NCBI RefSeq assembly: GCF_030440575.1 | Contig: NZ_CP047189.1 | Span: forward strand, 1,302,001 to 1,366,000 | Origin: Corynebacterium ciconiae DSM 44920 | Lineage (GTDB): Bacteria; Actinomycetota; Actinomycetes; Mycobacteriales; Mycobacteriaceae | Direction: 5' to 3' | Length of the DNA stretch: 64,000 nucleotides | Shown here: one piece after another, positions 1 through 9,398 of the stretch | Layout of the letters: every line of letters begins with the position of its first letter | Position numbering within the stretch: position 1 is the first letter of the stretch | Notes under the pieces: model-generated | Databases searched by the model: none | Told to the model about the DNA's origin: nothing | Seen by the model: only the letters and a program-made list of their open reading frames with translations | Translations under genes and position numbers: made by a program

Positions 1-3000
1 GGTGCGGCTCGGTGAGTATCACGACATCGTCACCCTCGGATACCGCTGGGAAGTAGCCGTACACCACGGCCGCGTGGTCGAGAATCTTCTCGGGCTTGAG
101 CCGGTCTATCCACGCTCGTAGGCGCGGCCGTCCCTCGGATTCCACCAGGTCTTCATAGCTGGGCCCGCCTTCGCCGCGGCTGCCTCGCAGGCCCCATTGA
201 CCCAAAAAGAGCGCCCGCTCGTCGAGGCAGGTCATGTACTCCTTCAAGGCAATACCCTTGACCACTCGGGTGCCCCAGAACGGCGGGGTGGCCACCTCCT
301 CGGGGATACTCACCTCAGAGCGTGAGGGCACCTCCACTGGTTCCTGGGCGGCTTTGCGCTCGGCGGCGATGCGCTTGGAGCGCTCACGTCGTTCACGGCG
401 CTGGCGTTTTTTCTCCTCGCGTTTGGCTTTCTCTTGGGCCTCGGCCTCACTGAGCTCGCCCTTTTCTCCGCGAACATCCTGCATCACTTCATTCATCAGC
501 CGCAGCCCCTCGAAGGCATCGCGGGCGTAGAACACGTCCCCGTGATAGAGCGCATCAAGGTCATCTTCTACATAGGTGCGCGTGAGCGCAGCACCCCCAA
601 GGAGCACTGGGTAGCGTTCCGCTTCCTCGCGCTCTGCGAGTTCATTGAGCTCGAGCAGGTTGTCCTTCATCACCACCGTGGATTTCACCAGTAGCCCAGA
701 CATGCCGATCACGTCGGCGCCATGTTCCTTTGCGGCGGAGGCGATAGTGGCGATCGGCTGCTTGATGCCGAGGTTGACCACGGTGTAGCCGTTATTGGAC
801 AGGATGATATCCACCAAGTTTTTGCCAATATCGTGCACATCGCCCTTGACGGTAGCGAGCACGATGGTGCCCTTGGATCCCGAATTATCCGAGGCTTCCA
901 TGAAGCCCTCGAGATAGCCCACGGCCGATTTCATGGTCTCGGCGGATTGCAGCACGAAGGGCAGCTGCATCTCGCCCGAGCCAAAGAGATCGCCGACGGT
1001 TTTCATCCCGCGCAGCAGGTCCTCGTTGATGATGGCGATGGGGCTTTTTTCTTCCATTGCGGCATCGAGATCCTCCTGCATCCCGTTCTTCTCTCCATCG
1101 ATGATGCGCTGGGCGAGCCGGTCCAGTAGCGGTAGAGCGGCGAGAGCTTCCTGCCGGGCATCGTGGGCGGAGGCCGCGGAGACGCCGTCGAAAAGCTCCA
1201 TGAATACCTGCAGCGGGTCATAGTCCTCGCTGCGGCGGTTGTACACCATGTCGAGAGCGACCTCGCGTTGTCGCTCATCGATGCGGTTGAAGGGGATGAT
1301 CTTGGAGGAGTGCGCGATCGCGGTGTCAAGGCCTGCGTCGATACATTCGGAGAGAAATACCGAGTTGAGTACCTGGCGGGCAGCTGGGTTGAGACCAAAG
1401 GAGATGTTGGACAATCCGAGCGTGGTGTGCACCCGCGGGTACTTCTGCTTCAGTGCCTTGATGGCTTCGATAGTTTCGATGCCATCGCGGCGGGTCTCCT
1501 CCTGCCCCGTGGAAATCGGGAAGGTCAAACAGTCCACAATGATGTCTTCGTGGCGCAGCCCATAGGTGCCGGTGATGTCCTCGATCAGCCGGCTGGCGAT
1601 CTCGACCTTCTTCTCGGCGGTGCGAGCCTGGCCTTCCTCGTCGATCGTCAGCGCCACCACCGCGGCGCCATGGGCGCGCACCAGCTCCATGATGCGGCGA
1701 TAGCGAGAATCTGGGCCATCGCCATCCTCGAAGTTCACCGAGTTCACCGCGCATCGCCCGCCGAGCTTTTCCAACCCGGCCTCAATCACCGCAGGCTCGG
1801 TGGAGTCGATCATGATCGGCAGCGTGGAGGAGGTGGCCAGCAGCTCGGCAAAGCGGGCCATGTCTTCTCGCCCATCGCGTCCGACATAGTCGATGCACAC
1901 ATCCAGCATGTGGGCACCGTCGCGGGTTTGGGTTTTGGCGATGTCGAGGCAGGTCTCCATATCGCCGGCGAGCATCGCCTCTCGAAAGGTCTTGGAACCA
2001 TTGGCGTTGGTGCGCTCACCGATCATCGTGATGCCGGTATCTTGGGTCAGCGGCACCGCGGTATACAGCGAGGACACGCCATCCCCGGGCTCCTGCTGTG
2101 GACGCGCCGTCGGGTTATCCCTTTTGCCTTCGAGCTTATCGACGACAACCCGGATGTGTTCTGGGGTGGTGCCACAGCAGCCACCCACCATGGCCAAGCC
2201 ATAGTCATCAACGAATCGGGCCAGTGCATCGCCCAGCTCCTCTGGGGTGAGCGGATATTCTGCGCCATTGGGCCCAAGCACCGGCAAACCGGCGTTGGGC
2301 ATCACCGACACCGGCACCGAGGCGTGGGTGGCCAGATACCGAAGGTGCTCGCTCATCTCGTGCGGGCCCGTGGCGCAGTTGAGGCCAATCATGGAGATTC
2401 CGAGCCGCTCAAGCGCGGTGAGCGCGGCGCCGATCTCCGAGCCGAGCAGCATGGTGCCGGTGGTTTCCACGGTGACATGGCAGATGATCGGCCGAGCTAC
2501 CTCTAGCTCGGCCTCGGCCTGATGAATACCGTGGATCGCGGCCTTGACCTGCAATAGATCCTGTGCGGTCTCCACCAGGAAAGCGTCCACGCCGCCGCGC
2601 ACAAGGCCCTTCGCGGCCAAGTAGTAGTGGTGCTTCAACTCGCCGAAGTGGGCGTGGCCCAGCGACGGCAACTTGGTGCCAGGACCCAGGCTGCCCAGCA
2701 CGTAGCGGGCGGGGCCGCCCTCGCGGGCCGAGTATTCATCGCACAGCTCGCGGGCGATACTGGCTCCCGCGTACGCCAGTTCCTCGCAGCGATCTGCAAT
2801 GTCGTAGTCAGCGAGGTTCGGCAGGTTGCAGCCGAAGGTGTTGGTCTCTACGAGCTCAGCGCCGGCGTCGAGAAACCCGCGGTGGATCTCGCGCAGCACA
2901 TCGGGCCGCGTGACATTAAGAATCTCGTTGCAGCCTTCGAGATTGAGGAAATCTGCTTCTAAGTCCAGATCGAAGCTCTGTAGCTGGGTACCCATGGCGC

Positions 3001-3082
3001 CATCGCCAACGAGCACACGGGTGCCGAGCACGTCGGCCAGAGGCGGGGTGGTGATCTGCGGAAGGGCGTCAATCGGGCTCAT
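1..3082 (-). CDS. metH: Cobalamin-dependent methionine synthase (3' end beyond window)
   Basis: 5-methyltetrahydrofolate:homocysteine methyltransferase, which makes methionine in the cytosol with a cobalamin cofactor. About 1027 residues are visible of an expected ~1200. Domains in order: homocysteine-binding barrel with zinc-ligand cysteines (GLNCATGP near 233, GGCCGTTP near 300), pterin-binding domain (MIGERTNANGSK, ~350), cobalamin domain with the DVHDIGKN signature near 746, and the beginning of the SAM-dependent reactivation domain, cut by the window edge. The ATG at 3082 has an in-frame TAA 18 nt upstream and no Shine-Dalgarno; a TAAGCT hexamer 9 nt before it would fit a leaderless mRNA. 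A McbR-like palindrome lies 4 nt upstream of the start, in line with the known control of methionine genes by McbR in C. glutamicum. Confidence 0.97.
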   Translation of the reverse strand, partial: MSPIDALPQITTPPLADVLGTRVLVGDGAMGTQLQSFDLDLEADFLNLEGCNEILNVTRPDVLREIHRGFLDAGAELVETNTFGCNLPNLADYDIADRCEELAYAGASIARELCDEYSAREGGPARYVLGSLGPGTKLPSLGHAHFGELKHHYYLAAKGLVRGGVDAFLVETAQDLLQVKAAIHGIHQAEAELEVARPIICHVTVETTGTMLLGSEIGAALTALERLGISMIGLNCATGPHEMSEHLRYLATHASVPVSVMPNAGLPVLGPNGAEYPLTPEELGDALARFVDDYGLAMVGGCCGTTPEHIRVVVDKLEGKRDNPTARPQQEPGDGVSSLYTAVPLTQDTGITMIGERTNANGSKTFREAMLAGDMETCLDIAKTQTRDGAHMLDVCIDYVGRDGREDMARFAELLATSSTLPIMIDSTEPAVIEAGLEKLGGRCAVNSVNFEDGDGPDSRYRRIMELVRAHGAAVVALTIDEEGQARTAEKKVEIASRLIEDITGTYGLRHEDIIVDCLTFPISTGQEETRRDGIETIEAIKALKQKYPRVHTTLGLSNISFGLNPAARQVLNSVFLSECIDAGLDTAIAHSSKIIPFNRIDERQREVALDMVYNRRSEDYDPLQVFMELFDGVSAASAHDARQEALAALPLLDRLAQRIIDGEKNGMQEDLDAAMEEKSPIAIINEDLLRGMKTVGDLFGSGEMQLPFVLQSAETMKSAVGYLEGFMEASDNSGSKGTIVLATVKGDVHDIGKNLVDIILSNNGYTVVNLGIKQPIATIASAAKEHGADVIGMSGLLVKSTVVMKDNLLELNELAEREEAERYPVLLGGAALTRTYVEDDLDALYHGDVFYARDAFEGLRLMNEVMQDVRGEKGELSEAEAQEKAKREEKKRQRRERRERSKRIAAERKAAQEPVEVPSRSEVSIPEEVATPPFWGTRVVKGIALKEYMTCLDERALFLGQWGLRGSRGEGGPSYEDLVESEGRPRLRAWIDRLKPEKILDHAAVVYGYFPAVSEGDDVVILTEPH

Positions 3083-3086
3083 GAAA

Positions 3087-3102
3087 TAGACAGCTTAGTC
3101 CG
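3087..3102 (-). promoter_or_regulatory. Putative McbR operator upstream of metH
   Basis: TAGAC-N6-GTCCG matches 8 of 10 positions of the corynebacterial McbR palindrome TAGAC-N6-GTCTA. It lies 4 nt upstream of the metH start codon, where bound repressor would block the promoter. A further copy of the half-site, AAGCTGTCTA at 3148-3157, forms a 10-bp inverted repeat with TAGACAGCTT at 3087-3096. The motif match is seen in the sequence; McbR binding is inferred. Confidence 0.5.
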
Positions 3103-3254
3103 TATCCGGTAGGTGATCCAAGCCACCGGCTCCCCACTTGGGGTACCAAGCTGTCTAAGTAGAGCGCTGAGCTGCGATCAGCTGTTCAACACAGCAGTGT
3201 GCACTCGGTGTGTCGCCAAAGATCTGGCCCTAGTGCCATAGCCGACGGGAACGC

Positions 3255-3734
3255 CTAGCGCCCGTTCTCTGCGTCAGATCCCAGCTCCCAGCCAGAGTCC
3301 AAGGGGGCCAGCAGACCGGCACAGACCGCAAGGAAGAACTCGCTGAATTCGGCCGACTCCTCGGTATCGAGCAGCGCATCATCCACACTGTCATTGATGC
3401 GCTTTAACTCGGCCACCGCCTGCTCCACCTCGCGGTGTAGTGCTGCGGCGTAGGGGGCTACGTCTTCGGCCTGCTCCCCCGCCAATTCCGGACTGGGTGC
3501 AACTGTATCGCTTGCTGGCGTGGAGCTTCCGGTTGCGCAACGATAAGCGCGATCGAGAAAGCCACGCAGCACACTCTCTACTAGGGGCACAACGGCCGCT
3601 GGATAAGGCTCTTCCCAATATTCGGTATCGCCCTCGGCTAGATAAGCGCCGGTGGCAAAATCTGTGAGATCGGTGCACAGCGTGGTGATCCATTCGTCGA
3701 AGCGGCTGCGGGGTGCAAGGCTGGTCTGGCTCAT
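3255..3734 (-). CDS. Conserved hypothetical acidic protein, 159 aa
   Basis: I do not recognise a named family. The protein is small, soluble and acidic, without a signal peptide or membrane segment; it begins MSQTSLAPRSRFDEW and is mostly predicted helical. Start choice: the ATG at 3734 is followed by strongly coding-like sequence, whereas an upstream start at 3791 adds an Arg/Gly/Pro-rich stretch typical of non-coding DNA. There is no Shine-Dalgarno, but CAGAAT sits 7 nt before the ATG, a weak version of the leaderless arrangement seen at many genes here. It lies upstream of metH on the same strand with a 172-nt gap, so it need not share its operon. Confidence 0.65.
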   Translation of the reverse strand: MSQTSLAPRSRFDEWITTLCTDLTDFATGAYLAEGDTEYWEEPYPAAVVPLVESVLRGFLDRAYRCATGSSTPASDTVAPSPELAGEQAEDVAPYAAALHREVEQAVAELKRINDSVDDALLDTEESAEFSEFFLAVCAGLLAPLDSGWELGSDAENGR

Positions 3735-3865
3735 GGCTTGTATTCTGCCTGAGCCCCACCGAGGGCGCAGCAGAAGGCCCGGCCTGCCCACGGGATGTGG
3801 ACGGCCGGGCTATAAGCACAGCGCTGCGCACTAACGCCACAGAGCGTGGGGTGTGCTGAGGATGA

Positions 3866-5137
3866 TTAGAGCCGCACCCCTAGGAGGGCATCGAATGCTG
3901 TGCGTACATGCTCACCGGCGGCGGAAAGCTCAGCGTCCTTGAGCGGCGAGGAGCTATCCACTGCATCATCGGTTCCGTGCGTTGAGGCCCAGGCATCAGC
4001 GGCACGCAGGGCGCCGGGGGTATCCAAATCATCGGCGAGACGCTCACGCAACTGCTGGACCAGCTGCTTCGCTGCAGCCTCATCGGTGGTGGCGGCGACA
4101 GCGGCACGATAGTGTGCGAGGCGCTGCTCGGCGCGGGCGAGCACCCCCTCGGACCAATCTCGGTCCCCGCGATAATGGGAGGAGTAGATGCCGAGCCGGA
4201 TCGCGGCGGGCTCATGACCTGCGGCAGTGAGCTTATGGACAAACACGAGATTGCCCAAAGACTTACTCATCTTTACCCCGTCGAGTGAGATCATGCCGGC
4301 GTGCACATAGTGGCCAGCCATGCGCTCGGAATCCGTGAGCGATTCGTAGTGGGCTGCCGAAAACTCATGGTGCGGAAACGCCAGATCGGAACCGCCACCT
4401 TGGATGTCGAAAATGCCCTTGAGGCGGTTGTTGGCGATCGCGGAACATTCAATGTGCCAGCCGGGCCGGCCCGCACCGAAGGGAGCCTCCCAACTGGGCT
4501 CGCCATCACGGGCGGCCCGCCAAATCAACGCGTCAAGGGGGTGGTGTTTGCCAGAACGCTCGGGATCGCCACCACGCTCGGCAAAGAAGGTACGCATGTG
4601 CTCCGGGCTGTATCCGGAGACATAACCGAAATGTCCGGTGGCGTCGATCGGGGCGTAGATATCGGGGTGTTCGGGATCATCCACCACATAGGCGGCGCCC
4701 TTATCCAGCAGTTGCTGAACTACTGCGATGACCTCGTCTACGGATTCGGACACCGAGACGAAATCGCGCGGCGGGATCACCCGCAGTGCCTCCATATCCG
4801 AGCGGAAAAGCGTGGTTTGATCGTCGCCAAGCTCGCGCCAATCAACATTGTCACGGGCTGCGCGTTCGAACAGCGGATCATCTACATCGGTGACATTTTG
4901 CACGTAGACCACCGCGTGGCCGTTATCGAGCAGCTGGCGATGGATGAGATCGAAGGCAACATAGGTTGCCGCGTGGCCTAGGTGCGTGGAGTCATATGGA
5001 GTAATACCGCAGACATACATGCCGGCGGTGGCTGCGGGGCGGACCGGGCGCACGCACTGATCTGCGGTGTCGAAAAGCTGAAGTTCTACGCAGTCCCCGC
5101 TAAGGGCGGGAACATCAGGTTGAGGCCAAGAATGCAT
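3866..5137 (-). CDS. mshC: Cysteine--GlcN-Ins ligase MshC (mycothiol biosynthesis)
   Basis: Catalyses the ATP-dependent ligation of L-cysteine to glucosaminyl-inositol, the penultimate step of mycothiol synthesis. The 423-aa protein is a class I aminoacyl-tRNA-synthetase-like enzyme: zinc-site Cys43 in [15 protein letters not shown] at 52-55 (HIGH motif), a second zinc region with GWHIECSA and FPHHE, and KMSKS near 290. It lacks the C-terminal anticodon-binding extension of cysteinyl-tRNA synthetase. Start: the -10-like TAGAGT (5145-5150) lies exactly 7 nt before the ATG at 5137, so the mRNA is probably leaderless; a GTG at 5146 would start inside this hexamer. The gene is followed by a small unknown gene and preceded by uppP, as in C. 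glutamicum. Confidence 0.95.
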   Translation of the reverse strand: MHSWPQPDVPALSGDCVELQLFDTADQCVRPVRPAATAGMYVCGITPYDSTHLGHAATYVAFDLIHRQLLDNGHAVVYVQNVTDVDDPLFERAARDNVDWRELGDDQTTLFRSDMEALRVIPPRDFVSVSESVDEVIAVVQQLLDKGAAYVVDDPEHPDIYAPIDATGHFGYVSGYSPEHMRTFFAERGGDPERSGKHHPLDALIWRAARDGEPSWEAPFGAGRPGWHIECSAIANNRLKGIFDIQGGGSDLAFPHHEFSAAHYESLTDSERMAGHYVHAGMISLDGVKMSKSLGNLVFVHKLTAAGHEPAAIRLGIYSSHYRGDRDWSEGVLARAEQRLAHYRAAVAATTDEAAAKQLVQQLRERLADDLDTPGALRAADAWASTHGTDDAVDSSSPLKDAELSAAGEHVRTAFDALLGVRL

Positions 5138-5214
5138 GCGCCCCACTCTAATCCATCATGTGGTGGAGCAAAGAGCGGGGCGAGAAGCCTGAGCTGAGGC
5201 GGATTGGTACAGGT

Positions 5215-6075
5215 TTAGGCCTGCAGTACGTCGAAGCCGAGCAGGACCATCACGAAGAGGCCGAAGGGGATGCGATAGGCCGCGAACCATGCGAAGGAGT
5301 TATTAGACACGAATCGCAGCAGCCAGGCGATCGTCACATACCCCAGCACAAAGGCGATGGACGTGCCCACCAGCAGTTGCAGGCCGCTGGCCGCTTGGCC
5401 GGAGTCCGGGGCGAAGGCGTCGGGAAGCGAAAACAGCCCTGATGCAAGCACAGCGGGGATCGCCAGAAGGAAGCTGAACCGGGCAGCCACTTCCCTATCC
5501 AGGCCCACGAACAGGCCGGCGGAGATGGTGCCGCCGGAACGAGAGACGCCCGGGATGAGCGCCAGACACTGGGCAAAGCCCATGATCAATGCATCTTTCA
5601 TCCTCAGCTCGTCATAGCCGCGCTTCTTCGAACCGACCCGCTCGGCCCAGATGAAGACGAAGGAAAACAGGATCAGCACGGTGGCGGTGATCCACAGATT
5701 GCGGAAGTTGTCGCGGATGAGGTCCTTCAGGAGCAGTCCCAGAACGCCCACGGGGATGGAGCCGACGATCACCATCCATCCCATGCGGTAGTCGAAACCC
5801 CGCTTGTTTTTATCAACAACCCCAGCACACCAGCCGGTGAGGATGCGCCAAATGTCTTTGGCGAAGTACACCAGCACCGCCAGCTCTGTGCCGAGCTGAA
5901 CCACGGCGGTAAAGGAGGCACCGGCATCCGCGCCCCAGAACAAACTGGAGATGATGCGCAGGTGCCCCGAGGAGGATACGGGCAGAAACTCGGTGAGGCC
6001 TTGCACGATGGAGAGCACAATCGTTTGTGCCCACGACATCGATTCTGGCGCTTGTGCAGCGATTACGTCGTTCAC
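5215..6075 (-). CDS. uppP: Undecaprenyl-diphosphatase (BacA/UppP)
   Basis: Integral membrane phosphatase of 286 aa that recycles the undecaprenyl-pyrophosphate carrier for peptidoglycan and arabinogalactan synthesis. Family signatures are visible: the N-terminal [15 protein letters not shown] motif (glutamate-rich active-site loop) and the second repeat [14 protein letters not shown], with about eight hydrophobic helices. The GTG start at 6075 has TAGCCT (6083-6088) 7 nt upstream and no Shine-Dalgarno, so it is probably leaderless. It is divergent from the aldo/keto-reductase-like gene with only 26 bp between the start codons. The 77-nt gap to mshC and mshC's own promoter suggest separate transcription. 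Confidence 0.96.
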   Translation of the reverse strand: MNDVIAAQAPESMSWAQTIVLSIVQGLTEFLPVSSSGHLRIISSLFWGADAGASFTAVVQLGTELAVLVYFAKDIWRILTGWCAGVVDKNKRGFDYRMGWMVIVGSIPVGVLGLLLKDLIRDNFRNLWITATVLILFSFVFIWAERVGSKKRGYDELRMKDALIMGFAQCLALIPGVSRSGGTISAGLFVGLDREVAARFSFLLAIPAVLASGLFSLPDAFAPDSGQAASGLQLLVGTSIAFVLGYVTIAWLLRFVSNNSFAWFAAYRIPFGLFVMVLLGFDVLQA

Positions 6076-6082
6076 CCGTTAG

Positions 6083-6095
6083 AGGCTACTACTCT
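6083..6095. promoter_or_regulatory. Back-to-back leaderless promoters (uppP / AKR-like)
   Basis: The 26 bp between the divergent starts (6076-6101) hold a minus-strand -10 hexamer TAGCCT at 6083-6088, 7 nt from the uppP GTG, and a plus-strand TACTCT at 6090-6095, 6 nt from the GTG at 6102. The -35 regions must lie inside the opposite coding sequences. The two polymerases could not occupy this site together, so the genes may be expressed in competition (inference). Confidence 0.55.
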
Positions 6096-6101
6096 TAAGG
6101 C

Positions 6102-7031
6102 GTGGAACAAACCAATGTTGGACGCAGCGGACTACGCATTCCGCGCCTAGGACTGGGCACCCTGACGTGGGGTGCAGGCACCGATCGCGAGGCGGCGAAG
6201 GAAATTCTGCGCCGTTTCACACGCTCGGGCGCACCGCTTATCGACGTCACCCCGCAGCACACCACCGGCATGGCAGCAATGGAGTACCTCGGCACATTTC
6301 TGGGTTCTGAGATCACTCGGGAGGATCTCATCATCTCGGCTTCCGCCGGAACCCGCCCGGATCGCCCCGTAGGCAGGCGGGTCGATTGCTCCCGTCGCGG
6401 GCTACTTAGCCAACTCGATAGCTATTTGACGGTGCTCGGCACCGATCACCTCGATCTGTTCTCTATTGACTATTGGGATGAGCTCACCCCCGTAGAGGAG
6501 GTGGCCGATACTCTCGACTACGCGGTGCGAACCGGACGCGTGCGCTACGTGGGCGCCCGCGGCCTCAGTGGCTGGCAATTGGCCGTGCTTCGCGGGGCAG
6601 CCCCCGCCGCTGCCCGCGCCGTGGTGTGCGCGGGCGAAACCTATAACCTGCTTAACCGCCTGCCCGAACAGGAACTCTTGCCTGCGGCAGATCACCACCA
6701 GATGGGCTTTATTGCCGGCGCGCCCCTGGCCCATGGCGTACTCACTGGCAAATACCGCGAGCCGAGCCCGAACACCGAAGGACGCAGTGCCGAGGCGCAC
6801 GCCTACTCCGAGGCTCGTGATCGGGCCATCGTGGAGGCACTCACTACGGCAGCCATGGGGCTGAATATCTCCGCCACCACAGCGGCGATCGCTTGGGTAC
6901 TGGCCCAGCCGGGGGTGAGTGCCACACTCGTAGGCGCACGCACACCGGAGCACTGCGATGAAGCCTTCGCCGCCGCAGAGGTGCAGCTACCTAAGGCAAT
7001 TATCGAGGCGCTTGACGACATCTCGCTCTAA
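6102..7031 (+). CDS. Aldo/keto-reductase-like protein with altered active site
   Basis: A 309-aa cytosolic TIM-barrel protein similar to the aryl-alcohol dehydrogenase branch of the AKR superfamily (VGRSGLRIPRLGLGTLTWG at the N-terminus, GRVRYVGARGLSGWQL in the middle, and a C-terminal NADPH-binding region ending in LVGARTPEHCDEA). Three of the four catalytic residues appear to be replaced: the usual DxxxxYG is LIDVTPQHT (Asp kept, Tyr lost), the usual TK strand reads IISASAG (Lys lost), and the usual QxH reads FSIDYWD (His lost). Normal reductase chemistry is therefore doubtful; it may bind NADPH or a ligand without reduction. The GTG start fits a leaderless mRNA with TACTCT 6 nt upstream. 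Confidence 0.8.
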   Translation: MEQTNVGRSGLRIPRLGLGTLTWGAGTDREAAKEILRRFTRSGAPLIDVTPQHTTGMAAMEYLGTFLGSEITREDLIISASAGTRPDRPVGRRVDCSRRGLLSQLDSYLTVLGTDHLDLFSIDYWDELTPVEEVADTLDYAVRTGRVRYVGARGLSGWQLAVLRGAAPAAARAVVCAGETYNLLNRLPEQELLPAADHHQMGFIAGAPLAHGVLTGKYREPSPNTEGRSAEAHAYSEARDRAIVEALTTAAMGLNISATTAAIAWVLAQPGVSATLVGARTPEHCDEAFAAAEVQLPKAIIEALDDISL

Positions 7032-7056
7032 GAACGCTCTGGTAGCCTTAGGCTTT

Positions 7057-8106
7057 GTGAAGACGCGTCGGAATCTAGTTCTAGCAGCTCTTGTGACCTC
7101 CTCCGCCCTTGTGTTGGGGGCGTGTGGATCCGGTGGAGAAGACCCCGGAAAGCAGGCTCGGCCGGTGGGCTCGGCTCAGGCGCAGCGCTCGCCGGCGTCG
7201 GAGAAGGTCGATGGTGAGGTAATCACCCTCGGCGGAGAGTTCGCCGCTGTTGATGATCTCGCGGTGATCGGTGAGCGTATCGCTGTGCGCTCCGGCAACC
7301 AGCTAGGGATTGGCACCCGCGCGGACTTCGAAGATAACCGGCTGACCGTGTTGGCTATTGCCGAGGAGTGCGGGGATCTCAGTGCCGGGGCGCAAGACTT
7401 TGTTCTCGCTTGTCCGCAGCCGATCGAGGGCTCCGGTGACGAGGGCGTGGTCTACCTCATCGATCCCTCCTCACCAACTCTCGATGAGACCCGCACCGCA
7501 GAAGAGAAGTTCACCACCGCCACCCAAACCAGCACCGGCGATGTGGTGGCTGCGGCCCAGGACTCTTCGCACGTGATCACCTTCCCGCACGATGATCCTT
7601 CCGCCACTATCGATACCTCGATGACGGACACCGTTGATCAGTTGGTTTCGACCTCCTATACCGACCATCCGGATCCGGTGGTGGTGATCAACCGTGAGTT
7701 CACCACGATTCAAGGCATCGACCGGACAGAGAACGCCGAGGGCGGGCGACTGCGCGCCGGCGCCGGGGTGGGCACCATCGCCCCGGGCGAAGAAGGAATG
7801 TTCCTGGCCGCTGACACCGAGGGCGACCAGATTCTGGTCTATACCCGCTTCGATGTGCTGCGGCTGCATCAATCTATGCCCGTTGATCGCAGCCCATGGG
7901 CTGTGGCGTGGGATTCCTCCGGACAGTTGGCGTGGGTGGCATCCACCGGCACGAATACTCTGGTGGGCTACGATCTTTCCACCGGCGAGCCTCTCGAGCA
8001 GCAGCGCTATTCCACCGTGGCCGATGCCACCAGCCTCGCAGTAATGGATAATGGCACCAAGGTTCTGGCCTCCAGTAGCGGCGACGGCCTGCAGTTCATC
8101 GACTAG
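7057..8106 (+). CDS. Secreted lipoprotein, possible beta-propeller
   Basis: 349-aa predicted lipoprotein: a basic N-terminus (MKTRRN), hydrophobic core and lipobox LVLGAC with the acylated Cys near residue 23, then a flexible Ser/Gly/Pro-rich linker. The mature part contains repeated strands such as SPWAVAWDSSGQLAWVAS and ATSLAVMDNGTKVLASS that resemble YncE/WD-like propeller blades; no enzymatic motif is visible. It follows the AKR-like gene by 25 nt but has its own leaderless arrangement: TAGCCT (7043-7048) is 8 nt before the GTG at 7057. A corresponding secreted protein sits at this position in C. glutamicum. Function unknown. Confidence 0.8.
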   Translation: MKTRRNLVLAALVTSSALVLGACGSGGEDPGKQARPVGSAQAQRSPASEKVDGEVITLGGEFAAVDDLAVIGERIAVRSGNQLGIGTRADFEDNRLTVLAIAEECGDLSAGAQDFVLACPQPIEGSGDEGVVYLIDPSSPTLDETRTAEEKFTTATQTSTGDVVAAAQDSSHVITFPHDDPSATIDTSMTDTVDQLVSTSYTDHPDPVVVINREFTTIQGIDRTENAEGGRLRAGAGVGTIAPGEEGMFLAADTEGDQILVYTRFDVLRLHQSMPVDRSPWAVAWDSSGQLAWVASTGTNTLVGYDLSTGEPLEQQRYSTVADATSLAVMDNGTKVLASSSGDGLQFID

Positions 8107-8205
8107 TTCCCCATCGGCCGGTGCCCACTCGTCCTCACCGCCACTTGGCTACACCTGAGCTTTCACCTTCGTTGATTATTGATCGTTAAAAGGACCCCTC
8201 GTTCT

Positions 8206-9309
8206 ATGGCCACATCCTCGTTTCGTTCCGCCCTCTACGCCAAAGCTCTCAAGGCGATGTTTAAACTGCGCCCAGAGCGCATCCACAGCATTATCAACAA
8301 CGGCCTGTCGGTGCTGCAGGTCTCCGGCCCCGTCAACCGAGGTCTAGAGAAGGTGCTGCCGGTGCACGATGAGATCCTCGCCCAAGAGGTTTTCGGGGTG
8401 CACATCCCTCGCCCGCTGGGTTTGGCCGCTGGCTTCGATAAAAACGCAAGTTCTCCCGATGCGTGGACGCCGCTCGGATTCGGCTACGCCGAACTCGGCA
8501 CCGTGACCGCCTCCCCACAACCAGGCAATCCCACTCCCCGACTCTTCCGGCTGCCGGCAGATCGCGCGATCCTTAATCGCATGGGCTTTAACAACGAAGG
8601 CGCTGCGGTGGTCGCGAAAAACCTCAAGCGCCGCAGCTCCGATGACGTGATCGGGATCAATATCGGCAAAACCAAGGTGGTTGAGCCCGAGCACGCAGCC
8701 AGCGACTATCGCCGCTCTGCTACCCTGCTCGGCGATCTCGCCGACTATGTCACGGTGAACGTGTCCTCCCCAAACACCCCTGGGTTGCGCGATCTGCAGG
8801 CCGTGGAGTCCCTACGTCCGATTCTGAGTGCGGTGTGCGAATCCACCACGGCACCGGTTTTGGTGAAGATCGCCCCCGACCTCTCTGATGAGGACGTGCT
8901 GGCAGTGGCGGATCTGGCACTCGAACTCGAGCTGGCGGGCATCGTGGCCACGAACACCACAATCTCTCGCGAGGGTCTACGAACCGATGCTGCCGAGGTA
9001 GAGGCAATGGGGGCCGGCGGTATTTCCGGACCCCCTGTGGCGGCTCGGTCCCTGGAGGTGCTGAAGCTGCTGCGTGCACACGTGGGTGATCAGCTGGTGC
9101 TTATCAGCGTTGGTGGTATCGAAACCCCGCAACAGGCGTGGGAGCGCATTGCGGCTGGGGCAAGCTTGCTGCAGGGATACACCGGATTGATCTACGGCGG
9201 TCCCGATTGGATCCGAGATATTCATAAGGGCATTGCTCGCCAGGTGCGAGCCCACGGCTATTCCTCGCTTGCCGAGGCCGTTGGCTGTGGCAAGCCGTGG
9301 GTGGATTAA
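8206..9309 (+). CDS. pyrD: Dihydroorotate dehydrogenase (quinone), class 2
   Basis: Membrane-associated flavoenzyme oxidising dihydroorotate to orotate with quinone as acceptor (pyrimidine synthesis). Its 367 aa include the class 2 N-terminal helical extension ([22 protein letters not shown]), the FMN/substrate motifs AGFDKNA and NRMGFNN, and [12 protein letters not shown], which carries the class 2 catalytic serine. The C-terminus has GVGGIET-like phosphate binding ([12 protein letters not shown]) followed by the [13 protein letters not shown] signature. The ATG at 8206 follows AAAAGGA with about 12 nt spacing; the open frame extends upstream to 8179 but without similarity to the family. It is followed by a strong bidirectional hairpin. 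Confidence 0.97.
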   Translation: MATSSFRSALYAKALKAMFKLRPERIHSIINNGLSVLQVSGPVNRGLEKVLPVHDEILAQEVFGVHIPRPLGLAAGFDKNASSPDAWTPLGFGYAELGTVTASPQPGNPTPRLFRLPADRAILNRMGFNNEGAAVVAKNLKRRSSDDVIGINIGKTKVVEPEHAASDYRRSATLLGDLADYVTVNVSSPNTPGLRDLQAVESLRPILSAVCESTTAPVLVKIAPDLSDEDVLAVADLALELELAGIVATNTTISREGLRTDAAEVEAMGAGGISGPPVAARSLEVLKLLRAHVGDQLVLISVGGIETPQQAWERIAAGASLLQGYTGLIYGGPDWIRDIHKGIARQVRAHGYSSLAEAVGCGKPWVD

Positions 9310-9314
9310 GTACC

Positions 9315-9375
9315 CTACAGCCGAACGCGGCGCCCTCATCCCCCATGCGGTGGGACAAGGGCGCCGCGTCTGTAG
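9315..9375. terminator. Bidirectional terminator between pyrD and a convergent gene
   Basis: A perfect 12-bp inverted repeat (ACGCGGCGCCCT at 9325-9336, complement at 9358-9369) is extended by CTACAG/CTGTAG outside a 4-nt bulge. It is followed on the plus strand by a short T-rich stretch and lies between convergent genes. Confidence 0.75.
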
Positions 9376-9398
9376 TTTCTCGCCGGTGTGGGTAAGTT

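Noticed and set aside
1163..2506. 447-codon open frame on the plus strand
   Set aside because: Fully antisense to metH, which has unmistakable catalytic motifs; the frame stays open because of high GC at third codon positions.
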